From the NCBI RefSeq assembly GCF_022539315.1, contig NC_066327.1, forward strand, positions 62,001 through 126,000: 64,000 nt of DNA, read 5' to 3'. Every line of letters begins with the position of its first letter. The first letter of the stretch is position 1. Below the pieces are notes generated by a model that did no database searches, was not told the DNA's origin, and saw only the letters and a list, made by a program, of their open reading frames with translations. The stretch comes from Serinus canaria (lineage: Eukaryota > Chordata > Aves > Passeriformes > Fringillidae). Shown one piece after another: positions 33,022 to 45,996 of the stretch. Made by a program: the position numbers and the translations under genes.

Positions 33022-35277
33022 CAGATACCCACACCCTAGTGAAGTGACTTTATTCTTCCAAGTAAAGGGGTTTCTGTTCGCAACCACTTGCCTTGGCCAA
33101 CCATGCCTGGCCAAGGTAGAAAATGGCAAACATTGCTGTATTTCTCTAAACCTGTCAGCAGGTAAGAGACAGGATGTTCTTAGGTCCCCAAAAGCCATCT
33201 TGAATCTGATACCCAGAGCCTGGGGAAGTTATTCATTTTCCAATGCATAATGGCCTCTATGGCAACTTGGCCCAGCCGACAGTGTTGTGCCAAGGTGGAA
33301 ATTGGCAAACTTTGCTGGATTTCTCCAAAATGAAAGCTTCCGGCAACTGAGACCCAGCAAGTCCTTAGAGTCCCAAACACCACCCTGAATCTGATACCCA
33401 GATGGTTTGGAAATGAACTTCTTTTTCCCATGGAAAGTGGATTCTGTTTGCTACCACTTGGCCTGGCCAACAGAGCAGTGACAAGTAAGAAATTAGCAAG
33501 CTTTGCTGGACTTGTCCAAAACTAAAGCTGCCAGAAACTTGGATCCTGCAAGTCCTTACAAACCCAAAGGCGACCCTAAATCGGATATAAGGACCTTAGG
33601 GAAATGCCTTGATTTCCCATGGAAAATGGCCTCAGATAGCAGCCACTCTGTCAGGCCAAGGTTGAGGTGCCCTGCTAGAAACTTGCTAACTTTGCTATAT
33701 TTTTCCAAAACTAAAGCTGTCAGCCACGAGGAGACAGGAGGCTCGAAGAGCATCCGAGGCCACTTTAATATGCTACCCAGAGGCTTTGGAAATGACTTTT
33801 TTTCCCTCCTAAAATGGGCTCCTTTAGTGGCATCTTACCTGTACGATTATATTGGGCCAAGTTAGAAATTGGTAAACTTTGCTGGATTTCTCCAAAACTA
33901 AGGCAGCCAGCCAATAAGACTCTTCAAGTCCTTAGAGCCCCAAAGGCCAGCTTTAATCCGCTACCCTGACCCTTTGGAAATGACTTTTTTTTCCCATGGG
34001 AAATGGCTTCTATTTGCAGATACTCTGCCGGGCTGACTGCGCAGTGTTTAGCTAGAAATGTGCAAAATTTGCGATATTTCTCAAAACTAAAGTTGTCAGC
34101 ACCTGGGAGACAGGATATTCTATGAGCACCAGAGACGACCTTGAGCATGATACCCAGACCCTGGAGTAATGGCTTCTTTTCCCCATGGAAAATGGGCACT
34201 CTTTTCGGTAACTTACCTCTGCCGACTGTATTGGGCCATCCTAAAAATTATCAAACTGCTGGATTTCTAAAAACTAAAGCCTCCAGCAACTAAAACTCTT
34301 GAAGTCCTTAGATCCCCAAAGAAGACCTTGAATCTGATAATTAGACCCTTTGCAAATGACTGTTTTTTCCCATTGAGAAAGGGCTGTGATTGTGGCCATT
34401 CAGCCTTGGCGAAAGTGCGTTGCCAAGCTAGAAATTGGCAAACTGCTGTATTTCTCCAAAATTAAAGCTGCCAACTACTAAGACCCTACAAGTCCTTAAA
34501 AAACAAAAGGGCCAGCTTTAATCTGATGCCAAGACCTTGGGGAAATGACTTCATTTTCCAATGTGTAATGGCCCCCATTTGTGGCCATGCGGCATTGCTG
34601 ACTGTGCAGTGACATGCTAGAAACAGGCAAACTTTGTTGGATTTCTCTAAAAGGAACGCTACCAGCAACTGGGACACAGCAAGTCCTTAGGTAGCCAAAC
34701 GCCACCTTGAATCTGATACCCAGACCCTGGAGAAGTGACTTCTTTTTCCCATGGAAAATGGTCTCAGTTAACAGCGACTCGGCCTGGCCGACAGTACCCT
34801 GCCAAGCTAGAATTTGGTAACTTTGTTGGATTTCTTTAAACATAAAGAGGCCAGCAAATTGAAGACAGTACGTTCTTAGAGCCAGAAAGGCTACATTGAA
34901 TCTGATACCCAGGCCCTGGGGAATTGACTTCTTTTTCCCATGGAAATGAGCCTCTCGGCCAGGATGAGGGTGTGGTGACATGCTAGAAATTGGAAAACTT
35001 TGCTGGATTTCTCTAAAACTAAAGCTGACAGCAACTAAGACCCTTCAAGTCCTTAGAGCCTCAAAGGCGACCTTGAATCTGATACCCAGACCCTGGGGAA
35101 GTGACTTCTTTTTCCCATGGAAAATGGCCTCCATTTGCGGTTACTCAGGTTTGCTGACTGTGCAGTGCAAAACTACAAATTAGCAAACATTGCTGGATTT
35201 CTCAAAACTAAATCTGCCAGCAACTAAAACACATGAAGTTCTTAGATCCCCAAAGGCCAGCTTTAATCGGATACCCA
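33022..35277. repeat. Satellite III, approximately 189-bp tandem repeat, left segment
   Basis: About 12 copies of a unit near 189 bp with landmarks GATACCCAGACCCTGGGGAA, TGACTTCTTTTTCCCATGG, GGCCTGGCCGACAG, AAATTGGCAAACTTTGCTGG and CCAAAGGCCAGCTTTAA. Units are strongly diverged with many small indels, suggesting an older array than satellite I or II. No coding content; short frames are chance. The length is close to the roughly 190-bp centromeric satellites described in finches, but I cannot confirm sequence kinship. Confidence 0.9.
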
Positions 35278-35653
35278 TCTTAGCGTTCAGGAACACATTA
35301 TGACGAAAAATGATTCTATGCAGGTGCTTTTATTAAAGCGCTCTGGGTGTCAGGGGTGCAAACCCAAATCTGACTCTGACATGGGTTCGGGATGAGTATG
35401 TTTTTATATTCTACCATTATATAACTTTCATGGTAATTATTACACTTATATTGTTCTATTGTATACATAGATTTCAGCCAAGCATAGCCTCCTTAGACTA
35501 GGAACACATAGTTTCTCATGATTATACAATACTTATATTTAATTACTAAACATTCATCACATCTAACAATTATATAATCTATCATACTACTTACACAGGT
35601 GCAACGCAAAGCTTAACACTTCAGAGTCAATCATAACATTTTCCAGGGCCCCA
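35278..35653 (-). mobile_element. Solo LTR inserted in satellite III (376 bp)
   Basis: The minus strand reads TGGGGCCCTGGAAAATG ... CCTGAACGCTAAGA, closely matching the LTR at 57859-58233 along its whole length (shared GTGTTCCTAGTCTAAGG, GTCAGAGTCAGATTTGGG, AATAAAAGCACCTGCATA). The satellite unit is cut within GATACCC and resumes with CCAGACCCTG, so the insertion site is clear. The terminal CA and the target duplication have decayed. Confidence 0.85.
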
Positions 35654-38600
35654 CTATCATCCAGACCCTGAGAAAGTGCCCTTTTTCCGATGTTAAATGG
35701 TTTCCGTTAGCAACCACTTGCCTTGGCTGACCATGCTAAGCTAGAAATTGGGAAAATATGGTGGATTTCTATAAACATAAAGCAGTCATCAGGTAGGAGA
35801 CAGGACGTTCTTAGATCCCCAAAGGCCAGATTGAATTGGATACCGAGATAATGGGGAAATGACTTCTTTTTCCCATGGAAAATGGCCTCTGTTCGCAGCC
35901 ACTCACCATGGTCAACACAAGATGTCAACCTGGAAATTGGCAAATTTTGCAACCTTCTTTTCCACAAAAGTAGACTGCCAGCAACTAGCACCCTACACGC
36001 CGTAAAGCCCCAAAGGCCAGCTTTAATCTGACACAGAAGCCTTAGAGAAATGATTTCTTTTTCCCTAGGAAAATAGCCTCTCTTTGTGGCTACTTGGTCT
36101 GGCAGACACAGGGTGCCGAGCTCAAAATTGGCCAACTTTGCTGGATTTCTCCAAGATGAAAGCTGCTAACAAGTAGGACACTGCAAGTACTTAGAGTCAC
36201 AATGGCAAGCTTTAAAGAAATACACAGACCGTGGTAAAATGACTGCTTCTTCCATCAAAAAATGGACTCTGTTTGTGGCTAATCAGTCTTACCGACAGAG
36301 GATGCCATACTGGAAATTGGCAAACTTTACTGGATGTCTCCAAAACTAAGGCTGCTAGCAAGCAGGACATTAGAAAACTTGCCACCCCAAAGGCCTGCTT
36401 TAAACTTCTCCCCAGATTCTGGGAAAATGACTCCTATTTCCCTCGGAAAATGGCCTCTGTTTGCAGCTACTACGCCTGGCCAACAGTGGGCAAAAAGCTG
36501 GAATTGGGCAATTTTTGCTGGATTTCTCTATAAACAAAAGCTGCCAGAAACGAGGAAGCTGCATGTCCTTAAAGCCCCAAAGGCCAGCTTTAAACTGATA
36601 CCCAGACTCTGAGGAAATGACTTATTTTTCCACCAGAAAGTGGCCTCAGTTTTAAGCCACTAACCTTGGCAACACAGGGTGTCAAGCTAGAAATTGGCAA
36701 TTTCTTCAGACTGATACCCAGACCCTGGGGAAATGACGTCTTTTTTCCCCAGAAAATGTCCTCTGTCTGCACCTTCTCCGCATGGCCGACAGAGGGCGCC
36801 AAAGAGAAAATTGACCAGTTTTGCTGGATTTCTCCCAAACGAAAGCTAACCGCAACTAGGACCTGGCAAATATTTACCTCCCCAAAAGGCCTGCTTTAAG
36901 CTTTTCCTCAGACTCTGGAGAAATGACATCTTTTTCCCCCAGAAAACGGCCTCTGTTGGCACCTTCTCTGCATTGCCGGCAGAGGGTGCCAAAGAGAATA
37001 TTAGCAAACTTTGCTGGATTTCTCCATAAACGAGAGCTGCCAGCAATCAGGACCCTGCACATCCTTAAAGCCCCAAAGGCCAGCTTTAAACTGATACCCA
37101 GACCCTGGGGAAATGACGTCTTTTTCCCCCAGAAAATGGCCTCTGTTGGCACCATCTCTGCATGGCCGACAGAGGGCGGCATCCTGGAAGTTGGCCAACT
37201 TTACTGGATTTCTCCTAAATGGAAGCTGACAGCAACTAGGACCTGGCAAATATTTAATGCCACAAAGGGCCAGCTTTAAACTGATATCCAGACCCTGGGG
37301 AAATGACATCTTTTTCCCCCAGAAAATGGTCTCTGTTTGCACCTTCTCAGCATGGCTGAATGAAGGCACCTAAGAGAAAACTGGCCAACTTTGCTGAATT
37401 TATCCTAAACAAAACTGACAGCAACTAGAATTTGGCAAATATTTAATGCTCCAGAAGGACAGCTTTAAACTTATACCCAGGCCCTAGGGAAATGACTACT
37501 TCTTCCATCAATAAATGGACTCTGTTTCTAATCAGCCTGGCCAACACAGGGTGTCAAGCTAGAAATTGGCAAACTTTACTGGATTTCTCCATAAATGAAA
37601 GCTGACAGCAACCAGGACCCTGCACGTCCTTAAAGCCCCAAAGGCCATCTTCAAACTGATAACCAGACCCCAGAGAAATGACGTCTTTTTCCCCCAGAAA
37701 ATGGCCTCTCTTTGCACCTTCTCCGCATGGCCAATAGAGGGCGCCAAAGAGAAAATTGGCCAACTTTGCTGGATTTCTCCTAAATAAAAGCTGACAGCAT
37801 CTAGGACCTGGCAAATATTTAATGCCCCAAAGGCCAACTTTAAACTTATACCCAAGCCCTAGGGAAATGACTGCTTCTTCCATCAAAAAATGGACTCTGT
37901 TTGTGGCTAATCGGCCTGGCCGACAGAGGGCGCCATCCTGGATATTGGCAAACTTTACTGGACTTCTCCAAAACGAAGGCTACCAGCAAGCAGAACCTTA
38001 GAGAACTTACAGCCCCAAAGGCCTGCTTTAAACTACTCCCCTGACCCTGGGAAATTACTCCTATTTCCCTCAGAAACTGGCCTCCCTTAGCGGTTACTAC
38101 ACCTGGCTGACAGCAAGCCACAAGCTGAAATTGGGCAATTTTTGCTGGATTTCTCAGAAATGAAACCCGTCAGCACTACAACTTAGAGAGTCCTTAGGGA
38201 TCCAAAGGCAATCTTTAATTTGATATCTAGACCCTGGAGAAATTCCTTCTTTTTGTCACGGAAAATGTGCTCCGTTTTCAGCCACTCGGTCTGGCAACAA
38301 AGGGCAGCAAACAGAAAATTCAAAACCATTGCTGGATTTTCCAAAACGAAAGCTGACGGTAACTAGGTCCCTGCCAGTATTTAAAGACCCAGAGGCCAGG
38401 ATTAAACTGATACCCAGACCGTAGGGAAATGACTGCTTCTTCTCACAAAAAATGGCCTCTGTTTGTGGCTAGTCATGCTGGCCAATGAGGGTACCATCCT
38501 GGAAATTGGCAAACGTTGCAGGATTTCTGTACCAAAGAAATCTGACAGCAACTAGGATCCTCCACGTCCTTAAAGCCCCAAAAGCCATCTTTAAACTGAC

Positions 38601-40315
38601 TCCAAGACTCTGGGGAAATTACTTCTTTTTCCCACGGAAAATGGCCTCAGTTTTCAGCCACTGACCTTGGCCAACACAGGTTGTCAAGCTAGAAATTGGC
38701 AATTTTTGCTGGATTTCTCCATAAATGAAAGCTGACAGCAACCAGGACCCTGCACATTCTTAAAGCCCCAAAGGCCAGATTAAAACTGATAACCAGACCC
38801 AGGAAAAATGACGTCTTTTTCCCCCAGAAAATGGCCTCTCTTTGCACCTTCTCCGCATGGCCAACTAAGGGCGCCATAGAGAAAATTGGCCAACTTTGCT
38901 GGATTTCTCCTAAATAAAAGCTGACAGCATCTAGGACCTAGCAAATATTTAATGCCCCAAAGGCCAACTTTAAACTTATACCCAAGCCCTAGGGAAATGA
39001 CTGCTTCTTCCATCAAAAAATGGACTCTGTTTGTGGCTAATCGGCCTGGCCGACAGAGGGCACCATCCTGGAAATTGGCAAACTTTACTGGATGTCTCCA
39101 AAACTAAGGCTGCTAGCAAGCAGAATGTTAGAAAACTTGCCATCCCAAAGGCCAGCTTTAAACTTCTCCCCAGATTCTGGGAAAATGACTCCTATTTCCC
39201 TCTGAAAAAGACCTCTGTTTGCGACTACTACGCCTGGCCGACAGTGGGCGACAAGCTGGAAATTGGCGATTTTTGCAGGATTTCTGTGTATACGAAAGCT
39301 GCCAGCAACTAGGATCCTCCACGTCCTTAAAGCCCCGAAGGCCAGCTTTAAACTGACTCCAAGACTCTGGGGAAATTACTTCTTTTTCCCACGGAAAAGG
39401 GCCTCAGTTCTCAGCCACTGACCTTGGCCAACACAGGGTGTCAAGCTAGAAATTGCCCAGTTTTGCTGGATTTCTCCATAAATGAAAGCTGACAGCAACT
39501 AGGACCCTGCACGTCCTTAAAGCCCCAAAGGCCATCTTCAAACTGATACCCAGTCCCTGGGGAAATGACGTATTTTTCCCCTAGAAAATGGCCTCTCTTT
39601 GCACTTTCTCGACATGGCCGACCGAGGGCGCCAAAGAGAAAATTGGCCAACTTTGCTGGATTTCTCCTAAACAAAGGCTGACAGCATCTAGGACCTGGCA
39701 AATATTTAATGCCCCAAAAAGTCAGCTTTCAACTTATACCCAGGCCCTCGGGAAATGACTGCTTTTTGCATCAAAAATGGACTCTGTTTGTGGCTAATCA
39801 GCCTGGCCGACAGAGGGCACCATCCTGGAAATTGGCAGACTTTACTAGATTTCTCCAAAATGAAGGCTGCCAGCAAGCAGGACCTTAGAGAACTTGCCAC
39901 CCCAAAGGCCTGCTTTAAACTTCTCCCCAGATTCTGGGAAAATGACTCCTATTTCCTTCGGAAAATGGCCTCTGTTTGCGGCTACTACGCCTGGCCAACA
40001 GTGGGCAAAAAGCTGGAATTGGGCAATTTTTGCTGGATTTCTCCAAAATGAGACCTGCCCGTACTACGACCCTTCACGTCCATAGGGCCCCAAAGACCAG
40101 CTTTAATTTTATACCCAGACCCTGGGAAAATGACTGCTTTTTCCCTCGGAACCTGGCCTCCATTTGCGGCTACTACGTCTGGCCGACAGTCGGCGACAAG
40201 CTGGAAATTGGCAATTTTTGCAGTATTTCTGTATCAACTAAAGCTGCCAGCAACTAGGACCCTGCACATCCTTAAAGCCCCAAAGGCCAGCTTTATACTG
40301 ACACTCAGATGCTAG
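35654..40315. repeat. Satellite III, approximately 189-bp tandem repeat, right segment
   Basis: About 25 further units. Multi-unit copying is visible: GCAAATATTTAATGCCCCAA occurs at 37811, 38941 and 39698, that is 1130 bp (about six units) and 757 bp (four units) apart, with the surrounding units also alike. The array fades out at about 40315 (TTATACTGACACTCAGATGC). No genes. Confidence 0.9.
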
Positions 40316-40941
40316 AAAGAATAAAGCAGATGTTTTGACTGGTGGGATTTTTCTTGTGGCTTTTCTTGTCGCTGAATTTTTCAATGATTCACAAGCTTTG
40401 TCTACTGGTCCTGAATTTTGAAAAGTACTGTTGCTTTTTCTTTGATGGATCTGATGGCTCTACAAACTATTAACCTTTTTTCAATCCTGTTTTGTGTAAG
40501 AACACAGGGTAATCAAAATGATATTCCAGATATTTCTACCTCTCTGATTTTTGGGAAATGCTCTGTGCTGTTCTGTAGGAATGACAATACTGAAATAGTG
40601 GCCCAAGGGCTAGTTTGGTGTTTCTGTCACTTGCTGCAACAAGTGCATCAATTTCATGCATCAATTTTCTAGCATCAGTGCTCTTCAACTGGTAGCTAAG
40701 GAAAATACCATCTTCTTTGGCACTTGTTATTTCTTCCAAAGTATTCTGAGGCTCAGTGATTAGAGATCATAGGGTTAAAAATAATTTTTTTTTTTTTTTA
40801 AGTTTATCTGAACTTCCAAATTCAAAGTAGTTGTAAACATTTGTGGATTTTCCCAAATGAATGGATTTCACCCGAGGGTAATTTACAAACTGTTTTGATT
40901 ACACTGTAGCCCTACACATATGAGTAATCCCTGATTACAGG
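40316..40941. other. Unique AT-rich DNA, nothing recognised
   Basis: Flank between satellite III and the first solo LTR. A T-run lies near 40786-40799. No convincing coding exon or RNA gene seen. Confidence 0.6.
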
Positions 40942-41614
40942 TGTCCTAGGGTGATGTTAGGATGTTTGTATCCCCATTCATGTGTGTCATTTATGCTGGA
41001 TATTATGTTCTGTGCCTTCAAGACTGGCTCTGCAGAGGGAAGGTTTTGTTTTGGGCCTCTTATCAGCCACTCCCCACAGCTGGAGGGACATACAGACAAT
41101 ACAGTACATAGTGCTGCTTTTTGCTTTTTGCCCTACTTTTCGCTCTGCTCTTGCTTCTGCTCTGCTTCTGCTTCACTTCTGCTTGCTCTTGCTTTTTGCC
41201 TCTTCTCATCAGTTAATTTAGCTAAACAGTCCAAATTCCTTCCTGGACTGTTTCCCCTATCGTGTTTGGACCTACTTGAACCTGCTCTGGACTGGGACCT
41301 GGGAAACACCGAGAGAGTTTGCACCCTATGGCTGCAGCAGCTACCCCAGCACCAGAGGGACTGATAACAGAGTGACCACCCCCAAGAGAGACTTTCTGAA
41401 TTTGTCATCTTTTTCAGAGTGGTGAACGAGAGGTGTCATCCAGTATTGTTCATTTTGTGTGTTGGGGGGTTCTGTGCCTGTTAAATAAACAGGTTTTTTC
41501 CTCCTCTCTCCAAGGAATTCTTCCCAAGCCAGTTGGGGGGAGAGGCCATGTGGGTTTGCTTTCTGGAGAGGCCTCTTTGGGGATTTTCTCCCAAATTTGC
41601 CCTTAACCAGGACA
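40942..41614 (+). mobile_element. Solo LTR (673 bp) with perfect 5-bp target duplication
   Basis: TGTCCTAGGGTGATG ... TTAACCAGGACA, flanked by ACAGG at 40937-40941 and 41615-41619. Contains AATAAA (about 41484-41489, TTAAATAAACAGG). I recognise the GTTTTGGGCCTCTTATCAGCC and CCCAAATTTGCCC parts as an LTR family common in songbirds. A 5-bp duplication fits ERVL-type (class III) integrases. Confidence 0.88.
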
Positions 41615-41711
41615 ACAGGATATTATGTCTACTCAGTGATGTGCTGAATGGTGAATTTTAAACAATAAGTATCATTAATCTTTTTATTAGTGGAATTTTC
41701 AAGAGTCAGAG

Positions 41712-42098
41712 TGTCACCGACATGTTTTATGAAAAATCCTTTACTTAGGATTTTTCCTCTCCTGAGAGCTGAGAAGCCTCAGGAACAAACTGTAAACAAT
41801 TTTTATCTGCTACTGTGGAATGCAACAGGGGATGTCTGTGATTGGCCCCGTCAAACTGTTTCCAATTAATAGCCTATCACAGTTCACCTGTCCGGCTGGT
41901 CTCAGTCTGAGAAGACCTCAGTTTACACATTCCTTTTCTATTCTTAGCATAGCCTTGGTAGTGAAATCCTTCTCTCTCTTATTTTAGTATAATTGTTATA
42001 TCTTATATATCATATAATAATAAATCAAGCCTTCTGATACATGGAGTCAACTTTCTCGTCTCTTCCCTCATCCTGGAACCCCACAAAACAGGATAACA
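41712..42098 (+). mobile_element. Solo LTR (387 bp) with perfect 6-bp target duplication
   Basis: TGTCACCGACATGTTTTATG ... GGATAACA, flanked by TCAGAG at 41706-41711 and 42099-42104. The body (TTACTTAGGATTTTTCCTCT, GTGGAATGCAACAGG, TTCTATTCTTAGCATAGCC, AATAATAAATCAAGCC) is an LTR I recognise as very abundant in songbird genomes. Six-base duplication suggests an ERVK-type (class II) integrase. Confidence 0.88.
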
Positions 42099-42104
42099 TC
42101 AGAG

Positions 42105-44440
42105 CAATTTACAAAAATTTCTCACAGGTGTCTATAAATTTAGAAATTATGTAACCAAATTATTGTAGCCTGTATTGAATTTTATTGCTCTGTATCATAA
42201 TAATCTCAGGGCTCTTCCTCCCAGGGCAACTATGACACACTTCTTCAAATGATTGTCTAAAAGCCATTTACAGTTTTTCATGTATAAGAGGTTTTCTGTT
42301 TAGTCATTATCAGAATCAGGCCATTCACAGCCGTGTTTGGGTCTGTGTGCAGACTTACATTTGTCATAAATGTAATTGGAAGGGTAGGTATAAAACTATT
42401 CACAAAATCATACAGATATTGATACACACTGCAGTTTTCAAATCAAGAAAATATTTAATGCATTGAACAAGAATGATTCAAAATTGTAGATGATCTTCCA
42501 TAATTTTAATTGTGATTTAATTGGAAAAGGGCTTTACCATCTGTCCAAAAGCTTCAGCAACCATTGTGTGTGTAAAACAAACAAAAAAGACTGAGGAAGG
42601 TAAAATGAGTTCAGTGAGGAAGCCTGACCTGTGCTTCCCTATCATGCTTAACTTTGTTTATGTAAGTCTTCGTGCTGTCATCAGAATTTAAGTTTCCAAA
42701 CTAGAACAAGTTGCTATAGCTCATTATGATGTACAAGTATATAGTATCTTTCCTGTTCTCTGAGAATTTCAATGTCTGCTGCATAAATCAACTTGCCTGC
42801 CCTTCAAGAATCGACAGGGTGTAAAAAGTAGTATAGGATTACTGATTTAGTTTAGAATTGGTCATCCTCCAGCCACTGGCTGCTGGCTGGAGGTGCTTTG
42901 CTTCATAATGCCTGCACCAAGCTGAAGGCAGCTTGTCACAAAACTGTTGGGTGCCAAATGATTAAACCTTATTATACTGAGGCAAATAGATTTTTGGGAT
43001 TAAAAAAACAAGTATGAGGTAGGTATATGTTATTAGAGCCATTTAATAAAAAGATAAAAAAATGAAGAGAGTATTTTCAATAATTTCTGTCTGAGGTACT
43101 TACTGCAACATAAAGAAGAGAGTACTTTGTCACAAGGTATATACTAAGTTCACACCAATGATTGCCTCAGTGAATTAACTGAAGGTTGAATGAAAACCTA
43201 GTATGTAAGGAATTGGGGGAATGAAAGAAATATAGTTCTCATTTTCCCTGAAATTGAAATGCTGAGGAAATTTCATTTTTTAAACTTCATGACTTAGTGC
43301 CTCTAGAAGGAGCTATGCTATCCTTACTGTCATACAAGTTCTTCAGATTGATGTTCTCATCAGCGTTTTGTGCTTTTTTCTGACGCATTCTACCAAGCCA
43401 CTGAAGCACAGCTTATATATTAGCCATTGCATTACTCCATTCAAGGATAGCTCAAGTTCATACATGATCTCACACTGTTATAAAAATGAATATGTACATG
43501 ATTCCATGTCACTGGATCTAGGAGACATAAGAGCAGTCATTGATTCAATGAAAATGCCCACCTTTTGACAGGTTCTTGCCACCCAAATGAAGGCAAACAT
43601 GGTTTAATATTTTTTCGTTTTTCTTCCTACTTGGGTCCTTTGTAATGACTTCTGTGAAGGCTAATTTCTCCATGCAGCTTAATACTCTGACTTATGAGAA
43701 GTAAGTCTCGTGCTTTTGGACTAGATCAGTTTTTCTGGACTGTGAATGTCTTTCTGGGGAAGCAGCCCTCCGCTCCCACTAACCTTTATGCAAGGACAAA
43801 ATCATTACCAACCTTTCCCCACTTCCACTTTACAAGCTGACTATAATCTCTGTGTTCAGTATATGCTGCTTGCTCTCTGAGCAGCTTTGCATTTGCCAGG
43901 TAGTATCTCTGTCCCCAGTTATGGTTAGGCAAACTGTGATTGACAGAACAAAGGAAGAGTATGTCTAACCCCTCTCTGAAGAACAGCTGTCCTGCTAATA
44001 CAGAGCTAAGATGGTAGTCAAGCATTTCCTCATTAAAATGTTGACATCATCTCACTGCTGTAAACACAGCAGTAAGCATGCATTTCATATGTTAAACCAC
44101 CAAGTTTCTATGAATTCACTACCCTGCAAAATATTTATTTAGAGCCTGTGTGTCTCTGCTTCTTCTGCTGCTTTTAATCTCACTGACACATGTGTCATAA
44201 GAACAGACATAATGAAAATTATGTCACGTCACTAGAGTGTATCCTGGACTCATAGCCAAGAAACTGCCAAACAGTGAGCAATGGCTAGATTTATTGTGGT
44301 TTGGTATTTTTACATAAGCTCCACATAATTTTCAGGAATGTGCTGTAGCAGCCTTTGGCTTTAGACATTGCTTATATTCAAATCTATTCAAGAATTTGAA
44401 AAATATTCCGTTTCCCCCTCCTGTCGCAGTCACTAGAAAT
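42105..44440. other. Unique AT-rich DNA, nothing recognised
   Basis: No long frame, splice-flanked exon, RNA gene or clear transposon found. Several short frames occur at the density expected by chance. Confidence 0.5.
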
Positions 44441-44898
44441 TGATGCCTTGTGAAGGCTGACCTAGAACAGAGACTAGATAGAGGTAAAGAATAAAGTAGG
44501 TATTTATTAGGAGGCCTCAATGGATACACCTTGGGCAGCACAAGAGCCCAGCTAGGGCTACACTCCAGACGAACCCAAAATGGTCTCAAAATAGGCCACT
44601 GGTCATGAGATCTAACACTTTTATAAGTTTTGGTCCATTAGCATACTGGAGCTAATTGTCCAGTTACAGCTTTAGCCCATGAAGTCCTATCCTTCTTGTT
44701 TTTCTCTCTTTGGTCCACCATTGTTTATGCTCTTGGGTTTGAGATGTGGATGAGTTGTGCTTGGGTCCTCAGGTAGAGAAAGTATTGTTTTGTCTATCTA
44801 CACTGTAAAGAGAGCCTACTATCCCCTAATATGAAGCCCCTACCCCCATAAAGCAGCACAGAATCTGAAAAATATAAAAGCTAAAACATGAGGCATCA
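44441..44898 (-). mobile_element. Solo LTR (about 458 bp), minus strand
   Basis: Ends are perfect inverted repeats TGATGCC (44441) and GGCATCA (44892-44898). The minus strand has TTATAAAAGTGTTA as a promoter motif and AATAAATACCTACTTTATTC as polyadenylation region. I recognise GATACACCTTGGGCAGCACA and CATTAGCATACTGGAGCTAA as belonging to an ERVL-type songbird LTR. No certain target duplication. Confidence 0.78.
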
Positions 44899-45996
44899 CT
44901 ATACCCTCACACCCATGGCAGCAGTTAGCTCTGGAATCGCTCTTCCCAAATCTAAGGTACCCATAGAAAAATAGAGATATTGCCTTTATGCTGGAGAGGA
45001 CTGTAGGAAAGCAGGGCATCCAAGTTCACAGCCAGATTGTTCATACTTATTCCAGAGATTATTCTTGAGCATTTGGTGTATAGTTTCAAGTTACCAGATT
45101 AAACTTTCTCCTGATGCAAATAGGCTTAGCAGTCTTTTATGTCAGTAGTGGCTGAACTCCCTGATTGAACTTGGCTCATTTGAATATATACTCAGTGAAT
45201 ATTTTTACCTCTCATCCACCCACACTGTGATCCTGAATGGCAAATTAGGAAAGAATAATTTCCTATAATACAATTTTATATATTTTTGGAATGACAGTTA
45301 ACTTGTATGTAGTGTACTCAGATTTGACATGCAGAAAATTAAGCATGGGTGCAAATGAGCCAATTACATTTCTCATTGTTATAACTACTCTAGCCCCTTA
45401 TTAAGCATGCTGAAAATCCATGGAAAAAAATTAGAGAGCATATTATATACTCTTGGAGTTTATTACAGTAAAGCTTTCAGAGAAAAATATTCTCTGCATC
45501 ACAACCTTCCCTTAGTTTTGCAGGTTTTTGCGCTTCTGACTGACCTCCTTAGACTTCTAGCAACATACGGAAATTTAATATACAGAAATACAGTTTGTCT
45601 ATACTTACTGTCTCAGTCCATTATAAAAAAAGCTCAGATGAGGGACATAACACCTTTATTTCTAACAGACTTACTCTGTCATGTACTGAAGTCATTTGAC
45701 TGCAGAATAAGCTGACTTTGTACTTTCCCACAGACAGTAAGGAATTAGAGGCCCTTCAGGATCAGTATCTTTGTGCCCAAGTATTCCGTTTGAAATGATA
45801 ATGTTGAAAGGGCCTTTGGCAGTTGAAACTTCTGCTGAAAGCTTGGTTAACTCCAGCCTTCAATGAGTTACAAGACAGAAATCTCCAACACTCCACTGAA
45901 CCTGCTGCAACTTTTATACAACCCTGTGGTTATGATGATTCCCTCTGACTGATGCACATTTTGTAATCCTTTTGATCCATTTTCACCTGTTACAGG
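44899..45996. other. Unique AT-rich DNA, nothing recognised
   Basis: A chance frame at 45407-45715 has no similarity that I know and no splice or start context. Nothing else stands out. Confidence 0.5.

Noticed and set aside
33022..40315. Short frames in satellite III
   Set aside because: Chance frames in a diverged 189-bp repeat with frequent indels.
4907..40315. CRISPR array or other spaced-repeat system
   Set aside because: Repeats are contiguous without unique spacers, in clearly vertebrate DNA.
33022..40315. CENP-B-box-like motif marking satellite III as centromeric
   Set aside because: I looked for the TTCG....A..CGGG pattern and saw no consistent match in the units.
40951..41364. 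137-codon frame rich in Leu, Ser and Cys
   Set aside because: Lies wholly inside the solo LTR with perfect ACAGG duplication.
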